Shown in pieces: positions 5,066 to 5,251 of a DNA stretch of 5,251 bases. The notes under the pieces were generated by a model. It searched no databases. It was not told the DNA's origin and was given only the letters and a program-made list of their open reading frames with translations. Every line of letters begins with the position of its first letter. Positions within the stretch are counted from its first letter, which is position 1. The translations under genes and the position numbers were made by a program. Where the stretch lies: contig DVGD01000067.1 in assembly GCA_018712905.1 (NCBI GenBank), forward strand, positions 1-5,251, read 5' to 3'. The stretch is from Candidatus Avoscillospira stercoripullorum (GTDB taxonomy: Bacteria > Bacillota > Clostridia > Oscillospirales > Oscillospiraceae).

Positions 5066-5086
5066 CCATTATAACGAACATAATGG
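5066..5086. promoter_or_regulatory. Inverted repeat, probable operator of the divergent unit
   Basis: CCATTAT (5066-5072) and ATAATGG (5080-5086) form a perfect 7-bp inverted repeat around a seven-base centre. The 14-base half-site spacing would suit a dimeric helix-turn-helix repressor. One arm contains the -10 element of the leftward promoter and the other falls within its spacer, so a bound protein would block polymerase. The repeat lies 32 bases before the start of the Cro-like regulator, the obvious candidate binder; that assignment is inferred. Confidence 0.6.
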
Positions 5087-5096
5087 ACATATGCAA
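5068..5096 (-). promoter_or_regulatory. Sigma-A promoter of the 60-residue protein and MFS transcript
   Basis: Read leftward, TTGCAT (5096-5091, four of six to consensus) is followed by a 17-base spacer and a perfect TATAAT (5073-5068). The expected start is near 5061, giving a leader of about 45 bases before the ATG at 5016. A rightward promoter for the regulator is less clear: CATAAT at 5079-5084 could be its -10 but no good -35 precedes it at normal spacing. Confidence 0.75.
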
Positions 5097-5117
5097 GAAG
5101 GTAAGGAGGATCCACAC

Positions 5118-5251
5118 ATGATTGTATACACACCGCTTTGGGAAACCATGCGCCGCAAAGGCGTCAGCACCTATACGCTGCGGGAAAAATATAAGTTCAG
5201 CGGCAGCACCGTGCAGCGGCTCAAAAAGAACATGTCCGTTTCCACCAACAC
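5118..5251 (+). CDS. Cro/C1-type helix-turn-helix regulator (YozG-like), 3' end cut by window
   Basis: The ATG at 5118-5120 follows AAGGAGGA (5103-5110) at seven bases, and 44 complete codons are present before the window ends. The product begins MIVYTPLWETMRRKGVSTYT, then LREKYKFSGSTVQRLKKNMSVSTN. This is the pattern of the short Cro-like proteins of about 65-75 residues: first helix with LWETMRRKG, second helix TYTLREKY, and a recognition helix SGSTVQRLKKN. Such proteins bind palindromic DNA as dimers, often near their own promoters. The inverted repeat upstream and the divergent small-protein/MFS transcript make local control likely. The missing end would hold the last one or two helices. 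Confidence 0.88.
   Translation, partial: MIVYTPLWETMRRKGVSTYTLREKYKFSGSTVQRLKKNMSVSTN

Noticed and set aside
5017..5133. Longer start for the 60-residue protein
   Set aside because: The extra 39 residues would be encoded by the promoter, the palindrome and the ribosome binding site; the ATG at 5016 follows a perfect AGGAGG.

Overview
The window looks like chromosomal DNA from a fairly GC-rich anaerobic Firmicute, most likely a gut Clostridia species of the Oscillospirales kind. This rests on the lysine-responsive (L-box) riboswitch, Gram-positive lipoprotein and Shine-Dalgarno signals, an IS1182-type transposase remnant, and a small YozG-like Cro-type regulator next to a 60-residue protein of a kind I associate with Clostridia. 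The taxonomy is inference from style, not from a marker gene. All complete genes lie on the minus strand; only a partial regulator at the right edge is on the plus strand.

Left part (1-598). Positions 1-234 hold no gene I can support, but they are highly structured: a long imperfect hairpin (28-75, with an imperfect outer extension), a second hairpin followed by a T-rich run (161-206), and a perfect Shine-Dalgarno sequence at 221-230 with no gene behind it. At about 235 this abuts a truncated IS1182-family transposase (intact for about 86 residues, minus strand). Its outer end carries a transposase promoter and a 21-bp palindrome with a GAAA loop. The palindrome also looks able to terminate transcription of the neighbouring transporter operon.

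Centre (599-3540). This is a three-gene ABC amino-acid importer operon read leftward: lipoprotein binding protein, permease, ATPase. The genes alone would be annotated as a polar amino acid or glutamine transporter. The 300-bp leader holds a sigma-A promoter, a lysine riboswitch aptamer and a terminator/antiterminator switch, so the transported substrate is very probably lysine and uptake is shut off when lysine is plentiful. A GC-rich stem-loop separates the binding-protein gene from the permease gene, and the permease and ATPase genes are separated by one base.

Right part (3591-5251). A 400-residue major facilitator protein follows a 60-residue protein of unknown function, both leftward and likely co-transcribed from a strong promoter at 5068-5096. 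That promoter carries an inverted repeat (5066-5086) across its -10 element and lies in the divergent gap before a plus-strand Cro-like regulator cut by the window edge, which suggests a small autoregulated divergent unit.

I found no CRISPR array, tRNA, rRNA or clearly new protein system. The most informative observations are the riboswitch that assigns the transporter substrate, the divergent operator, and the structured, apparently disrupted left end.
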